From: Sipunculus nudus
Taxonomy: Eukaryota; Annelida; Sipuncula; Golfingiida; Sipunculidae
Length of the DNA stretch: 64,000 bases
Direction: 5' to 3'
Assembly: GCA_026874595.1 (NCBI GenBank)
Contig: CM049311.1
Location: 20,460,176-20,524,175, forward strand
Below are positions 35,781 to 48,086 of this stretch, piece by piece (the stretch's first letter is position 1; every line of letters begins with the position of its first letter). The position numbers and the translations under genes were made by a program. The notes beneath the pieces were generated by a model that was not told the origin of the DNA, searched no databases, and was given only the letters and a program-made list of their open reading frames with translations.

Positions 35781-35950
35781 CCAGACGCCTCACAGTCACA
35801 CGTACAACACACCTGGATATTTTCCAGATCAGACGCTAGATGACGCAAGTAACTACTGCAGAAACCCCAGCCGGTACCAAGATGGGCTGTGGTGCTACAC
35901 CATGTCATCTACGAGATGGGAGTGCTGCCTAGTTCCATCCTGCAAAACAG
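35696..35950 (+). CDS. Secreted kringle protein (copy B), kringle exon
   Basis: This 255-bp phase 1-1 exon lies between TTTTAG and GTAACC. The kringle signature is present: DCK, DCQRWDSQTPHSH, NYCRNPSRYQDGLWC, then WECCLVPSC. Six canonical cysteines are kept, but the Tyr that normally precedes the fifth is Cys (WECC instead of WEYC or WQYC), giving a seventh. Sequence and flanks match kringle A2, not A1. N-linked sites NGT and NIT are present. Confidence 0.93.
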
Positions 35951-37512
35951 GTAACCATTCCACCAAACTCTTCTTTCGCCTTTTATTACTGAACAATATC
36001 AAAACAATTTTCCACAACAAGGTCAAGGTATGCCTGTAAATATAAATAAACCAACGGTTTACGTTGTAAAGAAACAATCTTTTATATATTTATTACGTTA
36101 TCAGTACCGTCAATGTTCTGAAAATTCTATAGATAGATTCTGTAATTTCTAGAAGATGTGAAAGTAAAGGTGTGAAAATATTAATTAATATTTAATACTC
36201 GGCATATATTCATATGTTCTAGAATGCAATTAATCGGGTCAAACCTCAATGTTTTCTACACCTTGCATATATTTATTTAGCCAGACAGAGACAGACAGCA
36301 ACGCAGGACTTGCCTGACTAAAGCGACTCCAAGACTGCTGTGTGTTTAAAGAGATTGGAATGTTTATGTGGTATTTCAAATATCGTAAGGTTCTGAAACT
36401 GTCACTGTGATAATATATAACGACAAGAGCTCCAAAGTGTGCGTTGATACACTTGCAGGTCACGTGATGATAAGCATGGCACACATTTATGCATATTCCC
36501 GATTACTTAACTGATAAATAAGCCATTATAAAAGGAAAACTGGATGGATCAGAAATGGGTTCATGGTAAGGGAGTCTGTGCAAAACGTTCCTTGAAAATA
36601 AGAATTAATGTACTTAAAAAAGCTGAATTAAAAAATGTTGCAACTTCATAACATGACTAACCTTATTTCAACGTCTTCAACCGTCTATGGCGTACTGGGA
36701 ACGTTGGTGTTAGATAAATAATGCTGAATATTGTTCTTATATATGCCTTTTGAAGATGTACCATGTGTTTAGAAGAGATGCCCTACATAAATAACAGAGA
36801 TTAACAAGCATTTGTGAATGAAAACGGTGGCAGCTTTCAGAACCGGACGATCGTCTGAGTGCAATACTAGATGAGAGAATGTGTGTGGAGTTGCGCATGT
36901 ATAACGGAGCTGATAAAAACCGTTATTCTACTAACAGAAAAACAAACGAAAAGCCAAGCAAACGCAGGTGAAAACATGATCTCCTTTGGCGGAAGTAATA
37001 GTTATTCAAATTAAACACGCGTATTCACGTGATTTTCGAAATTTTCGTCATCGTCTCCCCGAGATTCCGTTTGCAAGCCGGCAAAGGTGAACGGGAAACC
37101 AGGTCAGTCACGGCGTCGGGACGAAAAGAGTTCCAACATAGCATTGCACAGTTAAGTAAGTACAGGGACATAAGTCCCTTGTCTTTTGATGGCACCCTCT
37201 GTGACTGAGGACGGAGATAACCATATGGTGAGTATCATCTGTTATAATATTGCTCCCAGGATTTTCCTTTTCCATACACGGGTCAACGGTTAATCAACTA
37301 AAGCTGTGCTGTAAAAATGACGAACAATTTTCTGACATAAGACTCATAATGTTCGAACATGTTTGATCATTTACAGCCAATAAGAATAAATCAAAAGGAA
37401 CTTGGTGGAAACTCGCCATTCATCGCTCTCATTGGACGGGACATTGTTGACCACGTGCCAGCGCCGCACATTACGCAGAATCGGACTCAAAGTGTACGAC
37501 TCTGCTGTTTAG
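35951..37512. other. Intron after kringle exon, copy B
   Basis: Collinear with 15261-16620. CCAAT and GCGCAG-like words near 37377-37476 precede the broken linker exon as in copy A. Nothing else was supported. Confidence 0.5.
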
Positions 37513-37574
37513 GGTTTATGGGCATCTGAATCTCATCTTCACAATGGACCGCGGCTTCCAAATACCCTGATCGG
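37513..37574 (+). pseudogene. Linker exon, copy B (broken frame)
   Basis: Same exon-like block as 16621-16680 with acceptor TCTGCTGTTTAG and donor CGG|GTGAGT, but 62 bp long. In phase 1 it meets TGA after five codons, and it would also shift the frame of the next exon. In another frame it stays open (GLWASESHLHNGPRLPNTLIG, 21 codons when the split ends are counted), so which copy is ancestral is not settled. Confidence 0.4.
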
Positions 37575-38119
37575 GTGAGTAAAAATTGAGTAAAAAAGGC
37601 AAAATAGTCTCTTCAAGCGTGTTGGATAAGAATTGTTTCAACGCAAATGACATTAACATGGGCGTTTTGTGGAAAAGACTTACCGGAATCAGTAATATTT
37701 TACAAGCATGTGCAGGTGAAATGTAGACAGGTGTTTCCTTGAAATGTAACAAATTTTTTTTTAAAGTTTGACAGTACCGGCCGTCCTACAGCGCCTGTCA
37801 GTTTTCAAATCAAACGACCTCTGGCCGAAGAGTGCCAGCGGCATTCCGGCAATATGCAGTGCTGCCGCTCTATACATTTTTTAAAGAAGCATACTTTTTT
37901 TCAGACAAAACTACTTTTTATACTCTCTTCAAACTTTTTCAGGAGTTAATTCATTTTTTTTTCTAAAATCATTTTCTTGTGGCGATTATAGGCTATGTAC
38001 CTGATGTGAGTGTAGCGGACATGCTAAGTCAATATTTCATAATGGTGCCATTTTATGAACGATTATTTTTCTGCGATCTTTCAAATGTTTTACAAAATTA
38101 CTGTATATATGAAATACTG

Positions 38120-38165
<46 letters not shown>

Positions 38166-39190
38166 GTACTATGTACTGTATATAATATATATACATGAAG
38201 TTTGTTTAGAAGTATGGCATGCTGAGACATTTTACAGAAATTTCGCTATTTGGCATTGAATTGTACTTTTTTCAATATTTAGATTTTCTTATACTGCACT
38301 TTATCTGCACCATATACAAATGATTCATACTTATTGTATTAAAATTCATTTTTATAATCATTTGTGTTCATCATTTAATTTTCTATATTTATTGTAAAAA
38401 GTGAAATTTTAGTATTCTAACTTTATTGTGTTTGCACCATAAACAAGAGAATCATATTACTTGTATTTAATTTAATATGTTAACTGCTGTATGATGTCAA
38501 ACTCTATACACGTGAATGCGGGGGCTTCGCATCAGATAAAATACTGAATTATCACAGGTCTCTTGTCCTGAAACACGGCTGCATTCGGATGATGTTGCTT
38601 ATTATGATTGATTAAAAATAACCAAGCAAACGTGTCTTTACAGTGGATAGGAAAACTCAGCAAGAAGCTATGATAAGTGGTAGACCGAATGTCCAACACA
38701 AGGAAGGGAGGGTTGCAGAACCATTCTTTAGAACGTACTCTGCAAAGTATATACAAGGTAAAGTACAACAGTATTGGAAATCATGAATGCATTGATAGAG
38801 GTTATCGTATATGAAATGTACTTATATGAAAACTGCCTGTTTGGCGCATGTTCATGTAATCTTTGTGATCACCTGGCCAGCTGGGCACTAAAAACTTACT
38901 AAAAACCTTAGGCTGATATAAAACCACGTAGTCATCGAAATAAACATATTCATTTACCGAATAGAGTACCAAAAGGAAAAGAATCAGTATTAGCAAGAGC
39001 GATATCAGTATAGTCTATATATTTATCGGCTAAACATTCCCATAGTAAATATATGTACTTGTCAGTGACGCACTAAACATTTCCAAAAAGTTGGCAAATA
39101 TTCTGTAACGGGAACAGTTACTTTAAATGTAGCCATTGTGTATCACTCTCTGTGTTCATAATTAACGTGTTTTTTTTTTCTTTCCTTAAG

Positions 39191-39339
39191 GAACGAAGCA
39201 AATACAACGACCACAATGCAGCGAAGAAGTGCTGGCGAGGTCCGTGCATCTGTCCGTAACCAGCACGAGGACGTGGTGCTGTCACCGGGTTACACCGGAA
39301 GTCGGTCCATGCAAGACAAGGGTACTTAAAGAACACTGA
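39191..39339 (+). CDS. Candidate 3' coding exon of kringle gene B
   Basis: The acceptor (TTTTTTTTCTTTCCTTAAG) matches copy A. In phase 1 it begins TKQIQRPQCSEEVLA like copy A. A 7-bp difference (B has AGGTCCG or an equivalent shift that A lacks) then sends the two copies into different frames: A stops after CICP, B continues to TGA at 39337. The B tail contains CC and PC motifs but resembles no known domain. The ancestral state is not known. Confidence 0.45.
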
Positions 39340-39384
39340 GGAAAACATGTAAAATTACCGTGAGTACTCCAGATTGACTGGATG

Positions 39385-41200
39385 GAGTAAGGAAGCGGTG
39401 AAACCCTCCCGGAAAGATCTAGCCATGACAACATGACACTCAGGCCTTCGGAAAAAAACTGATGGGGCCTGGAGTCATGATGGCAGTCACAACAGAACGC
39501 CCATTCTAAGGGTCGGATCAAAATATTTCCTGTCTGGTATTATTTGGCATCACAGGCTTATAAAGTCGTATTATATGTGCTAAATATCGAAGAAAAATGT
39601 TGTTACACAAAAATAATTACAATTATGTGTGATAACGGAAATACTTCCTCTCTCATTATACTAGTATATATTTGGATGCTCTCTCAGTGGAGTAAATCAC
39701 CAATTTATGAATTGGAAAGTAATAAATATAATAATGAAATTGCTAGGGAATAAAAAAGTAATCTGGAAAAGAAATGAAAATTAAGAGATATCACGTCTGA
39801 ATGGGCTTGCGCCCTCTATGGATGCACCACTGAATAATAAATATGGTATAATAAACCCTTACACGACATTAAAAACACAGTTATAAATCACGATGTCATT
39901 CAAAATAAAAAGTAGTAATATATTTTCCATACGTTGAGCAAATATGAAAATTCAATATATCCCAGTAGGGTCATCGCTGGAACAATCATACATGTATCAT
40001 ATACAAAACGAAATGTCTTATGTTAGAGTTCAAAGATATTTAAAAAAAAAGTTAAATTTATATCTTAGAAAAGGAATACAACAGTCCAGATAATATATAA
40101 CATACTAATACATGTATTATTATAAAATCTGATCGATTTACGAATTTAAGCAAATATTTTTTTTAAACTAAAGTTAATTCTTTTTCAAGTTTTTTACTCT
40201 TTCTTTCAAGCTTTATAAATCTCGATATTTATATTATAATAATTTCACTCCTGATGTTTCAACATCACATTTCAACTTCAAATATATGGATATTTATTAA
40301 TATATTAAAGTATGTTTGCAACTGATTGCATGATAAGGGCATATAACCAGAATGTGCTCCCTTCAACTTCATATTACTGTACGATTACAAGGATCTCGAT
40401 AAGAAATTACAATTTTGTTTACATAATATATATATAAATCAATGTGTGCAACCGGACCATGAAATGTAAAATATAATTTGGCATAAAAAGTATTACATAG
40501 TAGATAAGAGTCTAAGAGATTCTTAATCCTGATGATTTTTTTTTGGATAATGAAAGAGGAAAAGGTTTGTCAATTTATATATTTAAAAATATTTTGTTCG
40601 AAACAACTTGTAAAAACATTAACTGTTCGGTTTTTTGGTTCTGTCAAATTTTCTGTTTAAGTCTCTATGATATTATCAGGGTGATTTTTATAGGGGCACA
40701 TGAATAAAATATTATCTAAACCTTTATTTTTTCTCATGTTTCCACCAACATAAAATGCGGTAACAGCGTAAAATATTGATGAGTTAAAATAATCTTGTTT
40801 TACAAAATGAAATAACATATCAATATAATATATTATTATATAACAGCATCATGAATGTTACAAAACAGATTGAGTTTATGAAAAATATATGATACTGAAG
40901 AAACTGAAAATGCTTGACACGTTTACTGACGATATGATGACCAGTGCATTTGCCATAACTGGCTTCCGAGTTTTACACATTTGGACCATAACCGGACATT
41001 TTCGAGCAAAAAATAGTCATTAACTTCGGATGGATAACTTTGATTATTTTACATGATGATAGAAAAGACCTTATTCTATCAATAAAAATAAAAAGGTACT
41101 TTCCATTGATGTAGTAGCATTTTTAATTATGCTTCGATCATTGCTTTAAAAAAGTCCTTGCTTCCGACTTCGGACTTCCGAGTTTTACACATAGCCGTTT
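39385..41200. other. Gene-free stretch present in B, deleted from A
   Basis: Very AT-rich, no supported exon. Copy A joins directly from the position of 39384 to that of 41538, so this block together with the 5' end of gene U was lost there, or less likely gained here. Confidence 0.6.
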
Positions 41201-41211
41201 GGAAATCCCCT

Positions 41212-41380
41212 ACCGGAAGTTATGGTTCTCCCGCTGACAGACGTGGAGACGAGTTTTTCGAGTAAAACCAGCCTCGGAATTAAAAACTGCTGCACGTTTA
41301 CACGTAAGTCAACCGTGTATGTAAAAATTATTATTTTCCCCAACAGAATAACGACACTTTTTGTCTTAACTCAGGAAAAT
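41212..41380 (+). promoter_or_regulatory. Probable promoter and 5' UTR of gene U (copy B)
   Basis: An ETS-type ACCGGAAGT word (41212-41220) stands about 165 bp before the ATG. A donor-like ACAC|GTAAGTC lies at 41303 and an acceptor-like CTTAACTCAG at 41374, four bases before the ATG, which would define a short leader intron. This resembles a TATA-less promoter of a broadly expressed gene. Inference only. Confidence 0.4.
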
Positions 41381-42588
41381 GACAGTTCGAGGAGTAGATG
41401 AAAATGAAAAAGTAGTGTCAGAAATGGCGTGCACTTCTGCACATACTAGAATTGATGCGAATCCAATAGCTTGTACTGTCACCCCATCGTCTTCAGCTCA
41501 TCTAAAATCGACGTTTGGGGTGACAAGCTGTCGCTAGGAAAGATCGAGACCTCCTGTCGCAAATGTCGGATCAGTTGAAACCATGGGTTTATTTTGAGGT
41601 GGCACAGATGGAGACGTCAAGGACGCCATGTCAGAAAGAAGACCAAAAACTGTATAAGAAAAGGCGGAGTGATATAAATGACCGTTCATTCTCAGGCCAA
41701 CGAATATCTAAGAGTGCCCCAGATGGCGAAACAAATCAGAAGGCTGGAAGTATTGAATCAACTTTAAAGACTCCTTGTTCTGCGTATGACAAACTGAGGC
41801 CAAAAGTGAACGTGCAGGGAGATAAAAATGCAAGCTCCAAGACAAACTCTGGGGCAGTTCTTAGAGCAAAAGAAACGCGCCGCAGTGTCTGACCTTGTTA
41901 AAGAAATTCAGTCAACTCAAACGAATTGTGGAAACATATGTTTGCGGCCTAAAACTGCTTCCGCAAGACTGACCCTTCAAGTGCAGTTTCAAGGGCGGTT
42001 AGTATCCTCTGATACGTACACGGATGATCCAAGGCCGACCAGCTCTAGACCGGCCATGGCTCTCCACGGCGCTGATGGTATACTACGGAAACAAATCAGG
42101 CTCGACCCTATTGACCGCTAGCGAAACGCTCTTCGTCCGTTTCCAAAAAATGACGAAACGATTGAACCAACAGATGATCCCGACGGCAGCACGGATGCGG
42201 CGGTCAATGTGACACCCCAGCGTCGGCTCAAGTCGCGGCGGCTCATGAAAAATCCGATATCCCTGTCAGATTTAACGGGAAGAATCTCTTAGACTTCCCG
42301 TATGCATACATACCACCTAATGAGCGCCAGAACTCGTTACATTTGGCGCGGGGAGTCCTGGAGGAAGGGGGGAGGGCCATCTCCATGAGTCCTCCTAAAA
42401 TTCGTGCAGACTTTTCTCATTCATTTCGCGAGAAGGCGCGACAAGACATGGACAGAAATAACATACAGAATCTACAAACTGAAATGAAAACAACCGAGAA
42501 CTCTACACTCCTAGCTATGATTGACGCCTTTATACAGTTCATAGAGCAGTTTTGCGTGGAGAATCAAAGCAAAGGAAAAGCCGATTAA
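41379..42588 (+). pseudogene. Gene U copy B: unrecognised, frameshifted
   Basis: An intronless coding-like stretch starts at ATG 41379 (MTVRGVDENEKVVSEM) and ends at TAA 42586-42588 (FIEQFCVENQSKGKAD). It needs about four frame changes: near 41535, 41880, 42115 and 42285. The blocks are rich in Arg, Lys, Ser and Thr, with a helical C-terminal segment from about 42400 (FREKARQDMD...LLAMIDAFIQFIEQF). No domain was recognised; a nuclear or cytoskeletal protein is only a guess. At least the shift near 41880 is shared with copy A, so decay probably began before the duplication. Confidence 0.6.
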
Positions 42589-42599
42589 GAAATTATAGA

Positions 42600-44889
42600 T
42601 TTTGATTTGATCTTTCATGTGGCATGAATACATGCAGACTTCCATGATCTATTAGTTATGGACACAGCCGTACATTAAGGTGAAGTTTGGATTAAAGCCT
42701 ACATCACATCCAGGAAAGGCATTCTTTATTTTGGTTAATCCGGAAGTGACAATCCAATTTTTGCGAGTTTAAAAATAATATGAATAAAAAAATGATACAG
42801 CTCGTCAAAGTATGTTACTAACATTAACATTAATTTGACTTTCTTTTCTTATTTGAATAAAAAAATTATAGATTTAATTATGCATATTTTATTCTTTAAA
42901 TTTCATTATCTTACCATTCTTGTCGGTTGAAATTCCTTTACATTATAGCTAAATAAAGTAAGAGGAAGTACTTAAAAATTAATGTTGTTCGGGCTTTCCA
43001 TAGAAAATCCTGCCTAATTTAAATAATTATTAACGATTGTTTGTATTTTAAACACAAAACAATTCAGTTTATTCAGTTCTGTTTATTCCAACTTTAATAA
43101 AAACAAAAACAATACAAGACATATTTCCTGATGAAATTTCGTCTGCTGAATTAAATTTGTTGAACACCTGAAATTAACAATTACTTGAAAGAACTATAAA
43201 AATCTTAATGCAAAGACAGAACGTTTGTCATCGCACAAAAACTGTAGAAAATAAAATTAGATTGAATTTTAGTTTTTCGTTTAATTGGAACAAGTCTATG
43301 GAGCCGCGTATTTAGGGTTGAGCAGCGGGCGAAATCTAGGAAATAGAACAAGAAGCTCTTAATACCGATTAATGTCGGATTTTGCATCACCAGGGGCGTC
43401 AATATAAGGAGGGGGATGGGGGTATATAACTCCTCTCCACTTTTAAGACGGGGTGGGGGGGGGGGGGGGTCATTGTTATCATCCTCCTGCTATTCAGAGA
43501 ATTATATATATATGTGTGTGAGTGTGTGTGTGTGTCTGGGAGTCATCCCCCTCCCCACCCTTGAAGATAAATTGACGCAACTGTGCATCACGTTGCCATT
43601 CTAACTACCCAGGTTATGCCATCACAGCCTAGACTTTTAACGGTTTCTACACTATGTGAGCAGAAACCGCCTCCCTTATCTCCCCCCCCTCCCCCCCCCC
43701 CCCCCCCCATCCGAAATCCGCCACTGTGCATGTAGACCCCAGAATGTCACATCCGGGCGTTGTAACATCCCCTTCCTCTCAGAGAGAAATAACCATGGCG
43801 TAAACAAACATTTAAAAAATATAGTTTTTCAGTTTCTACAGTGTGTCAGGTGGTTGATATTCTGTAAAGCCCTGACCCTGGTTTGTAGTCGGTATTAAAA
43901 AAGAAAAAGAAAGAAAGAAAAAGCTAAGAAAGAAAAAAATTTGTACATGTAATACATTTTTTCATTTACAGAATTTACATATTGACTCATGCAAACTTAA
44001 TGGGGCGTTTTGCGTATCATTAAAGTAAGTGTACAATCATTAATATTCACGCATACTCGTCCATATACAGTGTGCATACTTCGCAAGAAAGCCAGTAAGC
44101 TCAAAATACAATATCTCGATAACATTGCAGTAGGAAGGACATTTTGAGTCGATGCGAAGTCTGTCTGTCCGTCACCCTCTCCGTCCGTCCGGCGTCCGTC
44201 CACAATACACAAAAGAATGCTTCATCTCCTTTAATTCTCAACTGATTTTGATTAAGTTTATTTTATCTGATAGGGTTAGATGTGGGACTTTAAACTTTTA
44301 TATAACATTTTGAAACTCCTTTATAAGGCGAATTTATGCAAATGTTCGGCGTTTTCTTTTCCATTTTCATTTTGTTTGTTTGACCTTATAAGGCTAGATG
44401 TGGGCCTTTAAATTTCTAGACAGAATTTTGAAATTCATTATTTATGCACATTACTGCAAACGGTTGCATAATCACAAAACTAACGTTTCTTCTTAATTTC
44501 TTTATTTCATACGGCCAGGTTTATGCTTTTAAATCCTGCACAGAATATTTTAAAATAATTAAGCAAATTTATATAAACATTTTTAAAATAACAGAAAATG
44601 CTTCTTCTCCGTTGTTTCTTGAATAATTTTAAGTCTGCTTGTTTTATCTGAATGAGCTTGGCGCCTTCTTCTAAAAAATTACACGGAATTTTGAAACTGC
44701 AAGTTGATCTCATGAGATAGCAAATTTCAGTTCATTTAATGCACTTAGTGAAAATTGCATTATTTTATAAATGAACTTGTCCTGTTTATCCCCTACGCGA
44801 TTCGTCCTAATTTACCATGTATAGCATTCAGGGCACACACACGGCGGCCGGTAGGGTAGTAAAAAGAATACTCATAGCCACGGTCGCGT
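42600..44889. other. Gene-free repeats, copy B 3' part
   Basis: Collinear with 19346-21440: G and C runs near 43450 and 43682, (GT)n near 43512-43533, and a (TCCG)-rich stretch near 44160-44210. No supported gene. Confidence 0.65.
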
Positions 44890-44891
44890 AT

Positions 44892-45363
44892 AAGGTCACG
44901 TGGTCCTATTTGTTTACATGACCTGGGGTCACCAAGCCCTGAACCTGAAGGAGAGTAGTGAATGGTCTGGCTTTCTCTGGTTGGCTCTAGCCATCATGTG
45001 GTGGAGCATCAAAAACATCCCATTGTTTGATTTTTAAGTATGTTAAGCATAATATCCAATAAAATTGACAGTATTGGTCAATTTTTTTTTAAATCTATGG
45101 CCAATCAAAGAGATGTTGTCCAAATGCTTGTTTGGGACTGCTTGGTGGGGTATTTTGGGCTTCACTGCATTCGGGCCAGGATGGTTAAAAAAGGAGATAC
45201 ACAAGCCCCCTTTTTCTTGGTCTAGTTTGACTGAAGAAACAACAAATTCTCAGGTAAAAAAAAGTTTAATATCAGAATTTATTTTGAAAATTATTTAAAA
45301 GAGGCCCAAACCTCAGGTGTTTTATAGATGTTATATAGGGGAAATAAATACAGCCACGTGTCC
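44892..45363 (+). repeat. Direct repeat 1 of the 2.6-kb insertion
   Basis: Matches 46989-47459 nearly base for base from TAAGGTCACGTGGTCC to CAGCCACGTGTCC. Differences seen are a longer T run near 45081, the A run near 45255 and single bases such as ATATCC/ATTTCC near 45053. Confidence 0.92.
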
Positions 45364-45531
45364 TTCACAAAAACCTGTCTTTACAATGTGGGTGATAATA
45401 CAGGCTGATCGCTGCCACAAAGTTGTGCCTGAACTGATGTTCTGAGTCTTTTCAGCTTATTCAAGTACTATATTCTTTATTTCCAGGCTGTTTTTGTGAG
45501 AAAAACTTGGTTTTGGGAAGCGGATTCCTGA
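45113..45531 (+). CDS. Candidate two-exon small membrane protein inside the insertion
   Basis: Exon 1 (45113-45253, 47 codons) starts MLSKCLFGTAWWGILGFTAF, a short hydrophobic span, and ends TTNSQ at a donor CAG|GTAAAA in phase 0. Exon 2 (from 45487, acceptor TTTATTTCCAG) continues AVFVRKTWFWEADS and stops at 45529-45531. The 61-residue product has one possible membrane helix and a basic, Trp-rich tail, similar in build to small mitochondrial or ER membrane proteins; the family was not recognised. In phase 1 the same exon 2 can also join an acceptor at about 46376, so the model is tentative. Confidence 0.35.
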
Positions 45532-45534
45532 CAG

Positions 45535-46168
45535 GTAAGAAACATGAACTATCACTCTATCTTCATACCATAACAAGACTGAATTACAATTCTAGGGCTG
45601 ATTTCAATAGGTAAACAACACTTTTTGGTGCCAGATTTGTGTCGGTATTTCACTGGGAATGGTTCGGGTGAATTTTAGGGTGAATGGCAGTATTGGGGGG
45701 GGGGGGGGGGATGATGATGGAACAGAGGAACAGATGGGGGGGGGGGGGGGTAGAAAAGAGGAATTAATTTTTTTCTACTTTTGGTTCATGACTGGGCATA
45801 CACACACACACACATATATATATAAATATATAATTATTTATTTATAAATAAAACCCCATTTGTTTGCCCCCATTCATTTGCCAAATTTGATGTTGCCAAA
45901 TATCTTGACATACCATGTGTCTGTATACCATTTTTTATTTTTACATGGATTTTGTGCATGTTGACTCATTGCAAAAAAAAAAAAAAAAACATGGCGTTGT
46001 TAAAATGTGTCATTTGGTGAATTTTATGGCCTCAATGAATAAAAATCAATGTTAAATGGCCAGTATGTGCAGTATTGTATAACAGCAGGCTCAAATAATT
46101 TAATTCCCATGATTAGCATTATCCCTATTTGACAGCATGGATTAACTGCCACCAGTAATTGTGTATGT

Positions 46169-46215
<47 letters not shown>

Positions 46216-46243
46216 GTATATATGTTCATATGTATATTGTTTG

Positions 46244-46279
<36 letters not shown>

Positions 46280-46988
46280 TTATATGTATAGTTGTACTTA
46301 TAACAGTAATAACACTGACACATCATTATATTTTCATCTTTTATTAATAATTTGAAATAATCTGATGTATTTTCAGATCCAGAAACTCCTTTTCTAAATG
46401 TTGGGTGAAGATCAACAGTGACTGAGTTCAGAATTGCTGTTTTGCCCAGACACCATGCATGCATGCAGGCATTGGAAATGAAGACAGTCATCAGGCAACA
46501 ATATTTACTACAGACTCTTGTTTCATCAATTTCTTAGAGTCAGGTATCCATGACACAGTACTTCCAGAGTACTTTTCAGCATATTTTATTATAAACCTGA
46601 CTGTCCAGGTTGGATGGACCCAGACACCAGAACTATATTGAAAATAATGCTTTTTTTTCTAAGTCTGACATAATCAGTGCATATCAGATATGTCTCCCAC
46701 ACAGTTTGGGTCTTTAATAACATATGAGGGGTATTAGATATTAGCACTTAGTAAATAGAGTGCCCCACATGTAGGAAAGTGAGATAAATTTAGAATAATT
46801 GCAGAATGATATTTAATTTTTGACAGTAGCCACTGTCAGGTATACCGCACTGGATAATGGGATAGTTATAGGGCTCTGAAATATTATTTTTTAGTGATAG
46901 GGTCCTGTAACTTTGAATTCTGATAGTGCTTTCATGCCATTATAGTTTGCTTTCATGTAAATAGGGGGCAAAAAAAATTGTGTATCTT
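45535..46988. other. Internal part of the 2.6-kb insertion
   Basis: Contains G runs near 45693 and 45737, (CA)n near 45800, an A run near 45973 and two (TA)n tracts near 46171-46210 and 46246-46277. A good acceptor (GATGTATTTTCAG, about 46376) precedes a short open stretch, [10 protein letters not shown] then stop. No transposase or polymerase motif was seen. Confidence 0.6.
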
Positions 46989-47459
46989 AAGGTCACGTGG
47001 TCCTATTTGTTTACATGACCTGGGGTCACCAAGCCCTGAACCTGAAGGAGAGTAGTGATGGTCTGGCTTTCTCTGGTTGGCTCTAGCCATCATGTGGTGG
47101 AGCATCAAAAACATCCCATTGTTTGATTTTTAAGTATGTTAAGCATAATTTCCAATAAAATTGACAGTGTTGGTCAATTTTTTTTAAATCTATGGCCAAT
47201 CAAAGAGATGTTGTCCAAATGCTTGTTTGGGACTGCTTGGTGGGGTATTTTGGGCTTCACTGCATTCGGGCCAGGATGGTTAAAAAAGGAGATACACAAG
47301 CCCCCTTTTTCTTGGTCTAGTTTGACTGAAGAAACAACAAATTCTCAGGTAAAAAAAAAGTTTAATATCAGAATTTATTTTGAAAATTATTTAAAAGAGG
47401 CCCAAACCTCAGGTGTTTTATAGATGTTATATAGGGGAAATAAATACAGCCACGTGTCC
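46989..47459 (+). repeat. Direct repeat 2 of the 2.6-kb insertion
   Basis: Near-identical partner of 44892-45363. It carries a second copy of candidate exon 1 at 47208-47348 with the same donor but no following exon 2, so that copy is an orphan. Here the frame is open further upstream (from 47136) because the T run is shorter. Confidence 0.92.
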
Positions 47460-47633
47460 ATAAGGTAGGATACAGCCAGGCGGCCATGATGCACTTACGA
47501 ACTGTTTCAAACAATGACACTCTTTGCAGACTTGACATTCATCACATACAGCTACCACCGGAATACATATGGAGAAAAGTTCAAATGTTCATGTAAAAGC
47601 TTTCCAATAAGCTTTAAATTATAATGCTGTATC

Positions 47634-47685
<52 letters not shown>

Positions 47686-48086
47686 TTATTTGATTATTAA
47701 GTATGGTTCTCTAAATTCACATACTCCATAGGTAAATATTTACACATTTTGTTTTAATTATTGGATTATAAACATGCAATTATTTTGCGATATAGAATTA
47801 ACATCAATTAACTTTAACATAGAGCCATACTGCATAGAGTTTAGTGTACATACGCTAAACAAAATTACTACATTTAAATGACTTAATACTATATAGTGCA
47901 TAAAAAAGGTGCGAAACACACTCTAGAGGGCACATTTACATTCAAAAATAGAGTCATTATCCGGACCGGAAAAGCAGTTTTGTGGGTCAACGAGCTTTTA
48001 TTGCATTCTGATTCGCACTAAACATGCCTAACACGCAGCATGTATATTGTATGTTCATAAGCAAAATGTAATTCGTCTCAATGTAC

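Larger units (their letters stand above)
44890..47466. mobile_element. 2.6-kb insertion bounded by direct repeats of about 470 bp
   Basis: The inserted block is flanked by ATAAGGT (44890-44896 and 47460-47466). Copy A has the uninterrupted site (CATATTAGGTTGGATACAG). The repeats at 44892-45363 and 46989-47459 differ at only a handful of bases, mostly in homopolymers, suggesting a recent event. Each repeat starts GGTCACGTGG and ends CCACGTGTCC, near-perfect inverted termini. It lacks TG...CA ends and any reverse transcriptase. It could be a non-autonomous LTR-like element, a pair of small elements that moved as one, or a segment copied from elsewhere. Confidence 0.75.

Noticed and set aside
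46024-46491. 155-codon minus-strand frame
   Set aside because: Most of it is Ile-Tyr repeats translated from (TA)n microsatellites.
44892-47459. Classical LTR retrotransposon
   Set aside because: Repeats do not begin TG or end CA, no primer-binding site or polypurine tract was seen, and the 1.6-kb interior has no gag or pol motifs.
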